Assembly (NCBI GenBank): GCA_903874585.1
Contig: CAIQSY010000232.1
Span: 1 to 26,272 of the forward strand
Direction: 5' to 3'
Origin: an uncultured Chlorobiaceae bacterium
Lineage (GTDB): Bacteria; Bacteroidota; Chlorobiia; Chlorobiales; Chlorobiaceae
DNA: 26,272 nt
Under the pieces are notes generated by a model. It had not been told where the DNA came from. It saw nothing but the letters and a program-made list of their open reading frames with translations, and did no database searches. The translations under genes and the position numbers were made by a program. Position 1 is the stretch's first letter, and the number at the start of each line of letters is the position of its first letter. Positions 14,337 through 22,876 of the stretch are shown here, piece by piece.

Positions 14337-15402
14337 GCTGATATACGTCTGATTCATATTGATGAATCTGTTCGAGACTGACCTGTACCATATTTTGGCT
14401 GTTTCTCCATGCCTGATGCCATCTCAAGGTCATACCAAGCGCCTCTTGCAAATTCCACAGGGGTTTCCATCCAAGCTGATTCTTTGCCTTTGAGCTATCT
14501 AACTTGAGGGTATGTGCTTCATGGGGATGGTTTGTTTTATCACAATGCCAAAATGTATCGTGTATTTGACTGCATAAATAGTCAACAATCCATTGTACTG
14601 TACGTGTATCACCATCTTCCGGTCCAAAATTCCAGGCACCAGAAATTTTTTTTCCATCTTCATGTAACTTTTGGGCAAGTATAAGGTAGCCAGAAAGTGG
14701 CTCGAGTACGTGCTGCCATGGGCGCCTAGCCAGAGGAGAACGTATAGTCAAGGTACAGCAAGTATCGATTGATCGCAGAAAGTCGGGGATAAGCCGATCC
14801 GTTGCCCAATCACCTCCACCAATGACATTTCCCGCCCTTGCACTGGCGATGTAAATCCCTGATGGTTCCAGAAATGAGCTACGGTAGGCTGCTGTTATAA
14901 GTTCAGAGCATGCTTTGCTGCTTGAGTAAGGGTCAAAGCCCCCCATTGCTTCATTTTCCCTGTATGGCCAGACCCATTCCTTGTTTTCATAGCACTTGTC
15001 GGTGGTGATGTTTACCACCGTTTTCACACTTGGAGTCTGACGCACAGCTTCAAGCAGGTTAACAGTGCCCATGACATTGATGGCATAGGTTTCAACTGGA
15101 AAAGAGTAGGAATGACGTACAAGTGGTTGTGCTGCAAGATGAAAGACAATTTCAGGCTGTGCGGCCTGCATGGCTTGGTTGAGTGATTCAGTATCACGAA
15201 TATCAGCTATTGTGCTACCGTCAAGTTGTGACTCTAGGTTACAGACTATAAAAAAATTTGGGTCTGTAGGTGGATGAAGTGCATAACCGAACACAATGGC
15301 CCCTTTATTTAAAAGCCAAAGTGCTAACCAGCCGCCTTTAAATCCGGTGTGACCAGTTAAAAAGACTCTCCTGCCTTTCCAAAAGTTTCTATTTATTGTC
15401 AT
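14329..15402 (-). CDS. rfbG: CDP-glucose 4,6-dehydratase
   Basis: An extended SDR enzyme of 357 residues from this start. It has the NAD-binding VFLTGHTGFKGGW, the FHLAAQPLV segment, the ITTDKCYEN active-site region (with T, D, K typical of 4,6-dehydratases) and the YSSSK catalytic Tyr-Lys. The HTGFKG variant and GFDPYSSSKACSE are characteristic of RfbG/DdhB rather than of dTDP-glucose RmlB. It converts CDP-glucose to CDP-4-keto-6-deoxyglucose. The ATG at 15402 is preferred to 15429 because an AAGG lies just upstream and this leaves an 11-base gap after rfbF; the longer start would overlap rfbF by 16 bases. It shares an operon with rfbF and the epimerase. Confidence 0.93.
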   Translation of the reverse strand: MTINRNFWKGRRVFLTGHTGFKGGWLALWLLNKGAIVFGYALHPPTDPNFFIVCNLESQLDGSTIADIRDTESLNQAMQAAQPEIVFHLAAQPLVRHSYSFPVETYAINVMGTVNLLEAVRQTPSVKTVVNITTDKCYENKEWVWPYRENEAMGGFDPYSSSKACSELITAAYRSSFLEPSGIYIASARAGNVIGGGDWATDRLIPDFLRSIDTCCTLTIRSPLARRPWQHVLEPLSGYLILAQKLHEDGKKISGAWNFGPEDGDTRTVQWIVDYLCSQIHDTFWHCDKTNHPHEAHTLKLDSSKAKNQLGWKPLWNLQEALGMTLRWHQAWRNSQNMVQVSLEQIHQYESDVYQHE

Positions 15403-15413
15403 TGTTTGCCTTA

Positions 15414-16184
15414 TCACCATATTTTCCATGGTGCTTTACCATTATCCCATTGTTCCTCAAGATACATTTTATCTCGCAAAGTATCCATGGGTCTCCAAAA
15501 TCCACTATGCTCATACGCCACAAGTTGTCCCTCGGACGCAATTTTTGCTAATGACCCTCCCTCCCAAGAAGATGTATCACCATCAATATATTTCAAAACA
15601 TCTGGTTGAAGTACAAAAAATCCACCATTAATCCAGGAACCATCCCCTGGAGGTTTCTCTTCAAAGCCAAATACAGAATCTCCATTTTTTAGTAAAGAAC
15701 CATATCTTCCTGGTGGCAGTACTGCGCATACCGTTGCATGTTTCCTATGTTTTTTGTGAAATTCAATTTCCGCACCGATATTAATATTCGCAACTCCATC
15801 ACCATAGGTAAAGCAGAATGATTCTTCAGGTTCAAGATATTTTGCTACCCGTTTAAGACGACCACCGGTTGCAGTTTCCTCTCCAGTATCTACAAGTGTG
15901 ACCCGCCATGGCTCTGCTTTTTGCTTATGAACTATCATCTTGTTCTCTGTCATGTCAAATGTTACATCTGACATATGTAAGAAATAATTTGCAAAATACT
16001 CCTTGATAACATAGCCTTTATAGCCACAGCAAATAATAAAATCATGCAAACCATAGAATGAATAAATTTTCATAATGTGCCAGAGAATCGGTTTGCCTCC
16101 GATTTCAATCATTGGCTTTGGTTTTAGATGCGACTCTTCAGAGATGCGAGTGCCCAAGCCACCTGCAAGAATGACTGTCTTCAT
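15414..16184 (-). CDS. rfbF: Glucose-1-phosphate cytidylyltransferase
   Basis: A 256-residue nucleotidyltransferase with the signature LAGGLGTRISE (residues 6-16), KPKPM (21-25), the metal-binding aspartate in YGDGVANI (about D129) and VCAVLPPGRYG, NGGFFVLQP, WEGGSL and GFWRPMDTLRDK, all characteristic of RfbF (DdhA). It makes CDP-glucose from CTP and glucose-1-phosphate, committing carbon to CDP-deoxysugars. The length matches the family (about 257). It opens the tightly packed sugar-nucleotide block rfbF-rfbG-rfbC-methyltransferase-aminotransferase-acyltransferase. A 28-base gap separates it from the fucosyltransferase-like gene upstream. Confidence 0.95.
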   Translation of the reverse strand: MKTVILAGGLGTRISEESHLKPKPMIEIGGKPILWHIMKIYSFYGLHDFIICCGYKGYVIKEYFANYFLHMSDVTFDMTENKMIVHKQKAEPWRVTLVDTGEETATGGRLKRVAKYLEPEESFCFTYGDGVANINIGAEIEFHKKHRKHATVCAVLPPGRYGSLLKNGDSVFGFEEKPPGDGSWINGGFFVLQPDVLKYIDGDTSSWEGGSLAKIASEGQLVAYEHSGFWRPMDTLRDKMYLEEQWDNGKAPWKIW

Positions 16185-16212
16185 CTGAAATTAGTTATAA
16201 TTTGTGAACGAA

Positions 16213-17091
16213 TTATATGCGTATCCATGATGCGGGAAGAAGATCCTGAGTTTGATTATTCATTTCAGCTTGTGCAAACCATTTTTTAGGGGCGATTATT
16301 ATTTTATTGGAATTATTGTTTAGCCATGCTCCCCACCATGAAAAAGTGCTATTTGCTATAATATTATGTTTACAGGTGCTCATAAGATACATTTCTTCAT
16401 AACAATTCAATTCATTTCCATCAGCCATAAATGTGATTGGATGATTAAGCATAAGGTTTTTTTTTGCCCAATCAATATCATCACTAAAAATATAAAAATG
16501 GGGATTCTGAATTCTTTTTTCAATCATTTCAGCCGCTTGCGTATAATATTTGATGTTAAGGTTTCCATGAAAATCGCTTGTTTTTTTGTTATTAACATAA
16601 TCACCTCTTCGTATATGTAATGATATCGAATTATTACTATTTATACTTTTAAGATGTTTATCATATACATGGGATAGAGGTTTTCTTAAACTAAATTCAT
16701 TTTTTATTAGATTTTTTATTGAGGAGAAATACTTTTCACTTTGAAAGAGCCCTTTTATATAAGTATTTTTTTTTATCGATAAAAAAGTATCGCTATAGCT
16801 GAATCTATTTTCCCTATAAATCCTTTTTTGTAAAGTATTTCGTATGATGCGAAAGTATTTTTTTGGCAATAAATCTTTTTTTTCACCATTAAAATCGATT
16901 ATCTCTTTTTTTGTCGCAATTTCTGCTTTGATATTAAATGTATCAAGCAGAAAGTGTCGATTTTGTTTAGGATTATCAAAAAAGGATATATCAATTTTAA
17001 AAGGAATATTATGTTTTATTGAAATTGTTCTTCCTGCTGCGTATTGAAACATTTGATTACCAAGACCACCCGTTATTCTACTTATTATCAT
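16213..17091 (-). CDS. GT11-family (alpha-1,2-fucosyltransferase-like) glycosyltransferase
   Basis: About 292 residues with all GT11 landmarks: the N-terminal ITGGLGNQMFQYAAGR, the central LHIRRGDYV (the HxRRGDY GDP-binding motif), FYIFSDDIDWAKKN and the C-terminal NSTFSWWGAWLN. Members transfer fucose or a related sugar, usually from GDP-L-fucose, in alpha-1,2 linkage, and are frequent in O-antigen clusters. No GDP-fucose synthesis genes are in the window, so the donor must come from elsewhere or the donor differs. The start may be the ATG at 17091, which places the GG motif at the usual distance, or 17115. Very AT-rich, like the other transferase genes here. Confidence 0.9.
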   Translation of the reverse strand: MIISRITGGLGNQMFQYAAGRTISIKHNIPFKIDISFFDNPKQNRHFLLDTFNIKAEIATKKEIIDFNGEKKDLLPKKYFRIIRNTLQKRIYRENRFSYSDTFLSIKKNTYIKGLFQSEKYFSSIKNLIKNEFSLRKPLSHVYDKHLKSINSNNSISLHIRRGDYVNNKKTSDFHGNLNIKYYTQAAEMIEKRIQNPHFYIFSDDIDWAKKNLMLNHPITFMADGNELNCYEEMYLMSTCKHNIIANSTFSWWGAWLNNNSNKIIIAPKKWFAQAEMNNQTQDLLPASWIRI

Positions 17092-17175
17092 GAATGGTGT
17101 TCGTTTATGGATCAATTAATTTTTTTAAATATATAAAATATTATTAACAGATGCTTATAAGTCGGGTTGAGCTGG

Positions 17176-18171
17176 TTATCGTAAATAACATTTTAATAAA
17201 AATTTAAAATACTTGTATGGTGAGGGTTTGTAACAAGATAAAAATTTAAAAGATTTATATTTTTTTATTATATCTTTTCCATATTGTGTATTTTTTCTGC
17301 AGCAATTCCACCATTTATTACTCATGTAAGAATTGAAAATTTGCGGGGAAAAAGTGTTTTTCTGCTGATTAATTCTGATAAGGTATTCCAGCCAGACCAT
17401 TGCTTTTTCTATATCAATTCCTATATCGTTTGCAGCAATTTGCTGGTGAATTTCAAATTCTTGTTCATTGATACTATCAAAAATAGAAAGAAAGTATGTT
17501 TTTCGAATAAGTGAGGCATTCCTTTTTTGCACAAGAGCATTTTGCTGGCTGATTTGTTCCGAATGTTCTCTGGAATAAAGTAGTGTTTCTTTAAGATTAG
17601 CAAATTCTGTTTTTGGCGCCATAATTGTCCAAAAATTGTAGTCTTCTGCATGTGCTCGATTTCCAGGGTAACAGTTATTATTGATTATTGCTTTTCGTAT
17701 TATCACTGTTGGATGAAAAAAACAGGTGTTGAACAGCAATGTTATCTTTAACTCTTCGTTTGTTTCAGGTAATAACTTGGTGTTTTTCAGTTTTCCATTT
17801 TTTATAAGCCTCAAGCTGCTTCCTGCAATACCAATTTCATTATGTTTATCCATAAAAGAAACCAGTCGTTCTAACCGATGAGGAAGGCTTATGTCATCAC
17901 AGTCCATTCTGGCGATATACATTCCTTTCGCATGCAGTAAGCCTTCATTTAATACTTCAACAATTCCCTTGTTGACAGTATTGGTTCTAAGGATAATGCG
18001 ACTGTCAGTATAGGATGAAATAATTTCTCTGCTCATGTCAGTCGAACCATCGTCGATGATCAGAAACTCGAAATCATCGAATGTTTGATTTAAAATGCTC
18101 TCAATTGCCTCCCGAAGATAACGTGCGCCGTTGAATACAGGCATTAGAACGCTGACTTTTGGAGTATGCAT
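17176..18171 (-). CDS. Family 2 glycosyltransferase
   Basis: A 331-residue GT-A enzyme with VSVLMPVFNGARYLREAIES (residues 6-25), the nucleotide-binding FLIIDDGSTDMS (about 35-46) and ARMDCDDIS, which holds the DxD-type metal site, followed by PHRLERLVSFMD. The C-terminal third, after the catalytic domain, is of variable type and rich in aromatic and lysine residues, fitting a peripheral membrane association. It does not share the FFMWAAHDDTW block of the two terminal GT2 genes, so it belongs to a different subgroup. The sugar is not predictable. It sits between a GT4 gene (44-base gap) and the fucosyltransferase-like gene. Confidence 0.9.
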   Translation of the reverse strand: MHTPKVSVLMPVFNGARYLREAIESILNQTFDDFEFLIIDDGSTDMSREIISSYTDSRIILRTNTVNKGIVEVLNEGLLHAKGMYIARMDCDDISLPHRLERLVSFMDKHNEIGIAGSSLRLIKNGKLKNTKLLPETNEELKITLLFNTCFFHPTVIIRKAIINNNCYPGNRAHAEDYNFWTIMAPKTEFANLKETLLYSREHSEQISQQNALVQKRNASLIRKTYFLSIFDSINEQEFEIHQQIAANDIGIDIEKAMVWLEYLIRINQQKNTFSPQIFNSYMSNKWWNCCRKNTQYGKDIIKKYKSFKFLSCYKPSPYKYFKFLLKCYLR

Positions 18172-18215
18172 CGGATAAATGAATAATGGTTATAGGCGTT
18201 CTTAGTGCATTATTG

Positions 18216-19394
18216 TTATTCGGCAGTGTGTGCTATAGTAAGAATTTTTTCTGTCATGATCTGAACTGAATAATTTTTAATGATGTGGGTTCTGCCTTTG
18301 AGCCCCATTTCTTCAGCTTTTTTTCTATTTGTCAGAATGCTGATGATGCTTTTTTTCAGCGTAAACTGGTCTCCGTGAGGTACAACCACTCCTGTTTCAT
18401 TGTTGACAACCGCCTCAGCAAGGCCGCCAGTAGTACTGACGATGACCGGTAGTCCACAGGCACTGGCTTCAGGAATAACCCTAGGGAGACCTTCTTCCTG
18501 ATAGTGAGGGTAATATACTGGTTCAGAAGTTAGAACAAAAAGATCTGCTGTTTGCAGAAGTTGCGGGAGATCCTTATTGCTGATTGGTGGTTGGATGATG
18601 ACATTTTTTTCAAGGTGCAGCTCTTTTACGAGATGCTCAATCAGCATTTTTTCTGGTTCATCTGGTTGTGCCACAATCATGTAGCAGATATCGGGAAAAG
18701 TTTTTCGTACGTCAGGCAAGGCCATGATGATTTGTCGAAACCCCTTGACTGCCATCATTCTGCCGATGGTCATAATGAGGTGGCATTGTTCATTGATTCC
18801 GAATCGTTTCCTGAGCTCATTTTTTGTGGACTGATCGGGTACCGGGCAGAAGATAGCCGTATTGACGTTGCAGCCGAGAACTATGCTTGGGCAGGAGATA
18901 TTTGGAAACATCGATCGAGCAAGACGGTCAAGCGATTGGCTGACAGGCATGAGGAGGTCAACCGAGCTTAATATTTGATTAATTTTTCGTATGGTCTTCT
19001 CTTTTCTTGGAAAAACATGTTTTGTAATATCAGTTCCGTGCGATGAGCAGTATATTTTGAACTTAAAAACAGTTTTTAATTTGTAGATCACTTGTAATTC
19101 ATCCCATGTTGCGGGAACGAGTATGATATTTTTTCTTGTCAAAAAGCTTTTTAAAAGAAAAGGTAAGCGGTATAGCCAGTGAAGTTTTTTCCAGTCATGT
19201 CCATTAATGTAGCGGATATTTTTTGTTGAATGGATATTGGCGTTTTTGTGTTTTTTGCTAAGATGTGTTAAAACTTGTACATCGTATCCATTTTCTGTTA
19301 GCGTTGTGTACAGATTTTCTGCCCATTGAGCTATTCCTCCATACATATTTGGTGGATATTCGGAACAGAGGATAATAAATAAAGTTTTTTTCAT
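18216..19394 (-). CDS. Family 4 glycosyltransferase (GT-B fold)
   Basis: A 392-residue retaining GT-B enzyme. The N-terminal acceptor domain begins with FIILCSEYPPNMYGGIAQWA, and the C-terminal donor domain has TIGRMMAVKGFRQI, then the E-x7-E donor-sugar motif in EEGLPRVIPEASACGLPVIV and TGGLAEAVVNNETGVVV. These mark the WcaL/PimB-like GT4 group (Glycos_transf_1 with Glyco_transf_4). It likely adds a hexose to the growing glycan at the cytoplasmic membrane. Its GC content appears higher in the C-terminal part than in the neighbouring genes, and it is not a close paralogue of the two MNILF-type GT4 genes further upstream. A 28-base gap separates it from the previous GT4. Confidence 0.9.
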   Translation of the reverse strand: MKKTLFIILCSEYPPNMYGGIAQWAENLYTTLTENGYDVQVLTHLSKKHKNANIHSTKNIRYINGHDWKKLHWLYRLPFLLKSFLTRKNIILVPATWDELQVIYKLKTVFKFKIYCSSHGTDITKHVFPRKEKTIRKINQILSSVDLLMPVSQSLDRLARSMFPNISCPSIVLGCNVNTAIFCPVPDQSTKNELRKRFGINEQCHLIMTIGRMMAVKGFRQIIMALPDVRKTFPDICYMIVAQPDEPEKMLIEHLVKELHLEKNVIIQPPISNKDLPQLLQTADLFVLTSEPVYYPHYQEEGLPRVIPEASACGLPVIVSTTGGLAEAVVNNETGVVVPHGDQFTLKKSIISILTNRKKAEEMGLKGRTHIIKNYSVQIMTEKILTIAHTAE

Positions 19395-19422
19395 AGAAAA
19401 GTGTCTTATCGGGTATTAACAA

Positions 19423-20526
19423 CTATCGAATGGTTGCATGAATCTTGTTTTTCTTCATCTTCTGCTGCAAATGTTCTTCAAGCTTATTGCCCATAGCCAT
19501 CATAGTAAACTCTTTTCTTACTCGTTCATAACCAGCTTTACCAAAAGCATTAAGCCTTTCTGGTGAATCTATAATCTCCAGTATAGCTTTTGCAAGTGCT
19601 TCTGGTTGTTGCGGTGGTACAATAATACCGGTTTTTCCATCAGCCATTAATTCGCGTGCTCCATTGACATCAGTAGCAATAACTGGTTTCTGCATTGCCA
19701 TTGCTTCCATAACAACATTAGGCATGCCTTCAAAGAGTGAAGCGAGTACAAAAAGATCACACCCTTTCAGATAAGGGAAGATATTTTCTGTAAATCCCAT
19801 AAAAATAAAAGAGTTTTCAAGTCCTGCTGTAGCTACTTGTGTTTTTAACTCCTCTTCAAGCTTACCTTCTCCAGAAATAATAAAAATAAGGTCTTGACGT
19901 TTTTTTTGTAGAATATTTGCTGCATCAATCAAATAGGTAAAACCTTTTTGTTCAGATAGTCGTCCTGCGCTGTAAATAATTTTTTTCCCTGGAAAACGGA
20001 TTGAAAAATCATGGGTATTAATCTGTTCAGGAATTGTAATTCCATTATAAATAACCTTAATAAAATCATCATCAAACCATCCATAGGTTTTATATGCCTC
20101 TTTGATAGTATTACTGTTGGTAATGATGCCATCAACAAGGTTGGTCAGCGTAATTTTATGTTTCAATTTATTACCGCAAAGCAACATTCCGTGTCGGGCA
20201 AGTACAACTGGTGTATGCACAAATCGTGCAGCTAAACCAGCGACTCGAACATCTTTATTGAGGTTACAGATGAGTACATCAATTGATTTTTTTTTCAAAA
20301 AAGCGGCCACTTTGAGCGTGCTCCAAGGATTGATATCGCTATGAATTTCAAATATGGTTGTTTTTACACCATGCTGAGCGGCATAAGCCAGAATTTTGGA
20401 ATTTTTTTTGCTTCCCAGTATAACATTATGCCCTCTTTTTGTCAGCTCCTTTGCGGCATGTACCATCCATTTTTCCCCACCGCCAAACTTATCTCGCCCG
20501 ATGGAGTTTATAAAGAGAATGTTCAT
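19423..20526 (-). CDS. Family 4 glycosyltransferase (GT-B fold)
   Basis: A 367-residue GT-B enzyme with MNILFINSIGRDKFGGGEKW at the N-terminus (the GGxE loop contacting acceptor and phosphate), YSAGRLSEQKGFTYLIDA at the domain junction and the donor motif FEGMPNVVMEAMAMQKPVIA with the E-x7-E pair. Then GARELMADGKTGIIVPP. It is complete and of normal length. The N-terminal MNILF and GG-E features place it as a more distant member of the set formed with the genes at 20633 and 22877. It likely transfers a hexose or N-acetylhexosamine in core or O-chain assembly. Confidence 0.9.
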   Translation of the reverse strand: MNILFINSIGRDKFGGGEKWMVHAAKELTKRGHNVILGSKKNSKILAYAAQHGVKTTIFEIHSDINPWSTLKVAAFLKKKSIDVLICNLNKDVRVAGLAARFVHTPVVLARHGMLLCGNKLKHKITLTNLVDGIITNSNTIKEAYKTYGWFDDDFIKVIYNGITIPEQINTHDFSIRFPGKKIIYSAGRLSEQKGFTYLIDAANILQKKRQDLIFIISGEGKLEEELKTQVATAGLENSFIFMGFTENIFPYLKGCDLFVLASLFEGMPNVVMEAMAMQKPVIATDVNGARELMADGKTGIIVPPQQPEALAKAILEIIDSPERLNAFGKAGYERVRKEFTMMAMGNKLEEHLQQKMKKNKIHATIR

Positions 20527-20632
20527 TGATAGTTTTTTATGAAATGCTATTGAAGATTTTCAGTATTGATTCAGACTTCAAGCAAGCGTAACGTTAACTT
20601 TACGAAAATGAGATCACGCAGTGGTTACCTTG

Positions 20633-21691
20633 TTACTGTAGTAACTTTTTTTGAAAAAAATCTACCATATCAGTTTCCATTTTTTCAAGAGAGAATTTTT
20701 GCTGAACAGTATTTTTTGCATTGATTGCAAGTGTTTTTCTTAATTGAGTATTTTTATATAACAGAAATAAAGTATCAGCCAGTTGTTGTTCATCTCCATA
20801 ATCAACAAACAGACAATGTTCGTAATCTGTAAATATTTCTTCAATACCGCCGGCTCTAGTTGAAATAATAGCATTATCAAGCAATGCCGCCTCAAGTGTT
20901 GCGTAAGGAATGCCTTCATTTATTGAGGTTAGCGCAAAGACATCAGTTGTTGCAAGATATGGAAAAGGATTTTTAATAAATCCGCTAAATGTTACTAAAC
21001 GTTCAACATGTAGAGATGTGGCTATATGTTGCAAAACTTGAAGTTCCCCTCCTGTGCCGATGATGTTTAAAGCTGCATCTGTAATATTGTGTTGTTTTAT
21101 AAATAAGGCAAATCCTTTTATCAGAAAATCAAATCCTTTTCGTTGGCTTAATTCTCCTAGAGATGTAATTGTATAATTAGCTTTTTTTTCTACAAACGGA
21201 TATATTTTCTCTTTATCAATAGTGAGGCCATTAGGGACAACAGCAACATCATCGGCATTAATATATGGTGACTGTAGTAATACATCTTTAATGGCGTTTG
21301 CATTAACAATAATTCCATGAGCTAGTTTATTGTAAATAATATTATTAATGATGCTATTCTTTAAATCACGAACAATACCAAGAATTAAAATATTTTTAGC
21401 CTTGGTTACGATACAGGCAACTCCAGCAAGGAAATAATCTTTTCTTTTTGTTGGGATTATAATATCAATACGATTTTTTTTAATGATATGGATAAGTTTT
21501 ACAAGAGTATAGATATCAGCTTCATTGTAAAAAGGCAACTGATAAGTTGTTGTATTGAAGCGCTCTCCAACGATGTCTTTTCGGTATGCTACAATAACAT
21601 GGTGTTTCTTGGACAGAATACTTACTGCATTAAGTACCCACGCCTCATTACCTCCCCATTTTCTCGCCGAGCAGGTGAAAAGAATATTCAT
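20633..21691 (-). CDS. Family 4 glycosyltransferase, paralogue of the gene at 22877
   Basis: A 352-residue GT4 enzyme with MNILFTCSARKWGGNEAWVL, TSLGELSQRKGFDFLIKGFA and the donor motif INEGIPYATLEAALLDNAII. It is clearly paralogous to the GT4 at 22877-23962: both share MNILF..SAR.WGG.E.W, YRK.(I/V)VG.RF, TKRKDY.LAG(V/I)A, LGIVR.LK and (I/V)VNA..IK..LLQSP. The two copies flank a GT9 gene. This copy is far more AT-rich than the other, so the duplication is old or the copies came from different sources. Gaps of 106 bases (to the next gene) and 119 bases (from GT9) show no clear signals. It probably acts in lipid A-core or O-chain elongation. Confidence 0.9.
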   Translation of the reverse strand: MNILFTCSARKWGGNEAWVLNAVSILSKKHHVIVAYRKDIVGERFNTTTYQLPFYNEADIYTLVKLIHIIKKNRIDIIIPTKRKDYFLAGVACIVTKAKNILILGIVRDLKNSIINNIIYNKLAHGIIVNANAIKDVLLQSPYINADDVAVVPNGLTIDKEKIYPFVEKKANYTITSLGELSQRKGFDFLIKGFALFIKQHNITDAALNIIGTGGELQVLQHIATSLHVERLVTFSGFIKNPFPYLATTDVFALTSINEGIPYATLEAALLDNAIISTRAGGIEEIFTDYEHCLFVDYGDEQQLADTLFLLYKNTQLRKTLAINAKNTVQQKFSLEKMETDMVDFFQKKLLQ

Positions 21692-21810
21692 TGTATTGAA
21701 ATTTATCTATTTTTTTAAATGGTTTTATTATTTATCTCTTTACTCAAATTCATTGGACCATTCTAATCTTGCGCTACTTTCCATTTGTGGGATAACTGAC
21801 ATATTTTCTG

Positions 21811-22863
21811 TTACCAACTGTTATCCACTAATTTTCTTTTCAACACTCTTATAACCACCCCCACCTCAATATCGCCAACATTCGGCGTGTTTGAGCTTAT
21901 GAGTTCGTAATCGACCAGATAGGGAGCAAATCTTGACATATCCTGTGGCGCTGCAGTGTACAAACCAATAACTGGAATTGCGTAGCATGAAGCAACATGT
22001 ACCATTGCCGTGTCTGGTGTAATGAGCAGTTGCACCTTGTTTACCAGCAATCCCACTTCATAAAGGTTTCCTGTTGCTGGTGTTGCCGTTACATTGCGAT
22101 GTTGTTCAAGGCGTTGTTTACTTGCGCTATCCTGTGGAGCAGCAAAGATGATAAATTGTTGTTCTGGAAATTGTGTGATAAGCGTTGACCATTTCTCTTC
22201 ACTCCAATACCGTGCCGGAGATCCAGCACTGATATTCAGACCGATACATGCGTGTGATGTCGATTGTTCAAGCCATGCTGTCATAGTGCTTGATACCGGT
22301 GCTGGTGGCAGATATGGTCGGTACTTCTCTTTATCGAGCTTTACCTTGAGCAGAGTGAGTAAGGCGCAGTTTTTCAGCGCCATGCTGGTGTGAAAATCTA
22401 TATCCAGCAAATAATGGAACAGCCCGTCGTGGTATTGATGGTGATGCCCGACTTTGTATTGTGCGCGGATGAGTGCACTTTGTAACAGAAAGTTGGTTGA
22501 GGGGCTGTCTTTGGTGTTGAAGAGGAGGTCAAATTTTCGGCACATTACGTGTCTGAAATAGTTGCCAAAATCTTTTTTCACCTTATGGACGGCGGTAATG
22601 TGAGGGTCGTTACGAAAAAAATTGGCAGAGGCCGTACTGAAGCAGATGAGGTGAATCTCGCAGTCTGGGAAATAATGGCGGAGATTTTTCAATAACGGAG
22701 TCAGCAAAATTGAATCACCAAGCTTTTCCTGAGCGAGAATCACAACAGATTTGAGTTCACCAGTAATTGGCTTTTGTGATGGTTTAATGTGCACCAGCAG
22801 TTGCAGTGTGCGGGCGATATTTCTTCTAATGAACCGTTTTTGTCGAATAATTTTTGATGCCAT
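21811..22863 (-). CDS. Family 9 glycosyltransferase (heptosyltransferase-like)
   Basis: A 350-residue GT9 protein. It has VVILAQEKLGDSILLTPLLK (the GD-x5-P acceptor-side loop of WaaC/WaaF), LLFNTKDS, the donor-side GLNISAGSPARYWSEEKW, and TPDTAMVHVASCYAIPVIGL, matching the D-T/G-x-x-HxA motif that binds the ADP-heptose. The polybasic N-terminus (KIIRQKRFIRRNIARTLQ) may aid membrane contact. It likely adds heptose or a similar sugar to the LPS inner or outer core, arguing that at least part of this locus builds LPS rather than a free polysaccharide. It is higher in GC than its neighbours downstream. A 13-base gap follows the GT4 upstream, so they are co-transcribed. Confidence 0.9.
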   Translation of the reverse strand: MASKIIRQKRFIRRNIARTLQLLVHIKPSQKPITGELKSVVILAQEKLGDSILLTPLLKNLRHYFPDCEIHLICFSTASANFFRNDPHITAVHKVKKDFGNYFRHVMCRKFDLLFNTKDSPSTNFLLQSALIRAQYKVGHHHQYHDGLFHYLLDIDFHTSMALKNCALLTLLKVKLDKEKYRPYLPPAPVSSTMTAWLEQSTSHACIGLNISAGSPARYWSEEKWSTLITQFPEQQFIIFAAPQDSASKQRLEQHRNVTATPATGNLYEVGLLVNKVQLLITPDTAMVHVASCYAIPVIGLYTAAPQDMSRFAPYLVDYELISSNTPNVGDIEVGVVIRVLKRKLVDNSW

Positions 22864-22876
22864 TATTATATGCTCA

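Noticed and set aside
15402..15631. Plus-strand frames over the rfbF/rfbG junction
   Set aside because: They are shadows antisense to strongly identified rfbF and rfbG.
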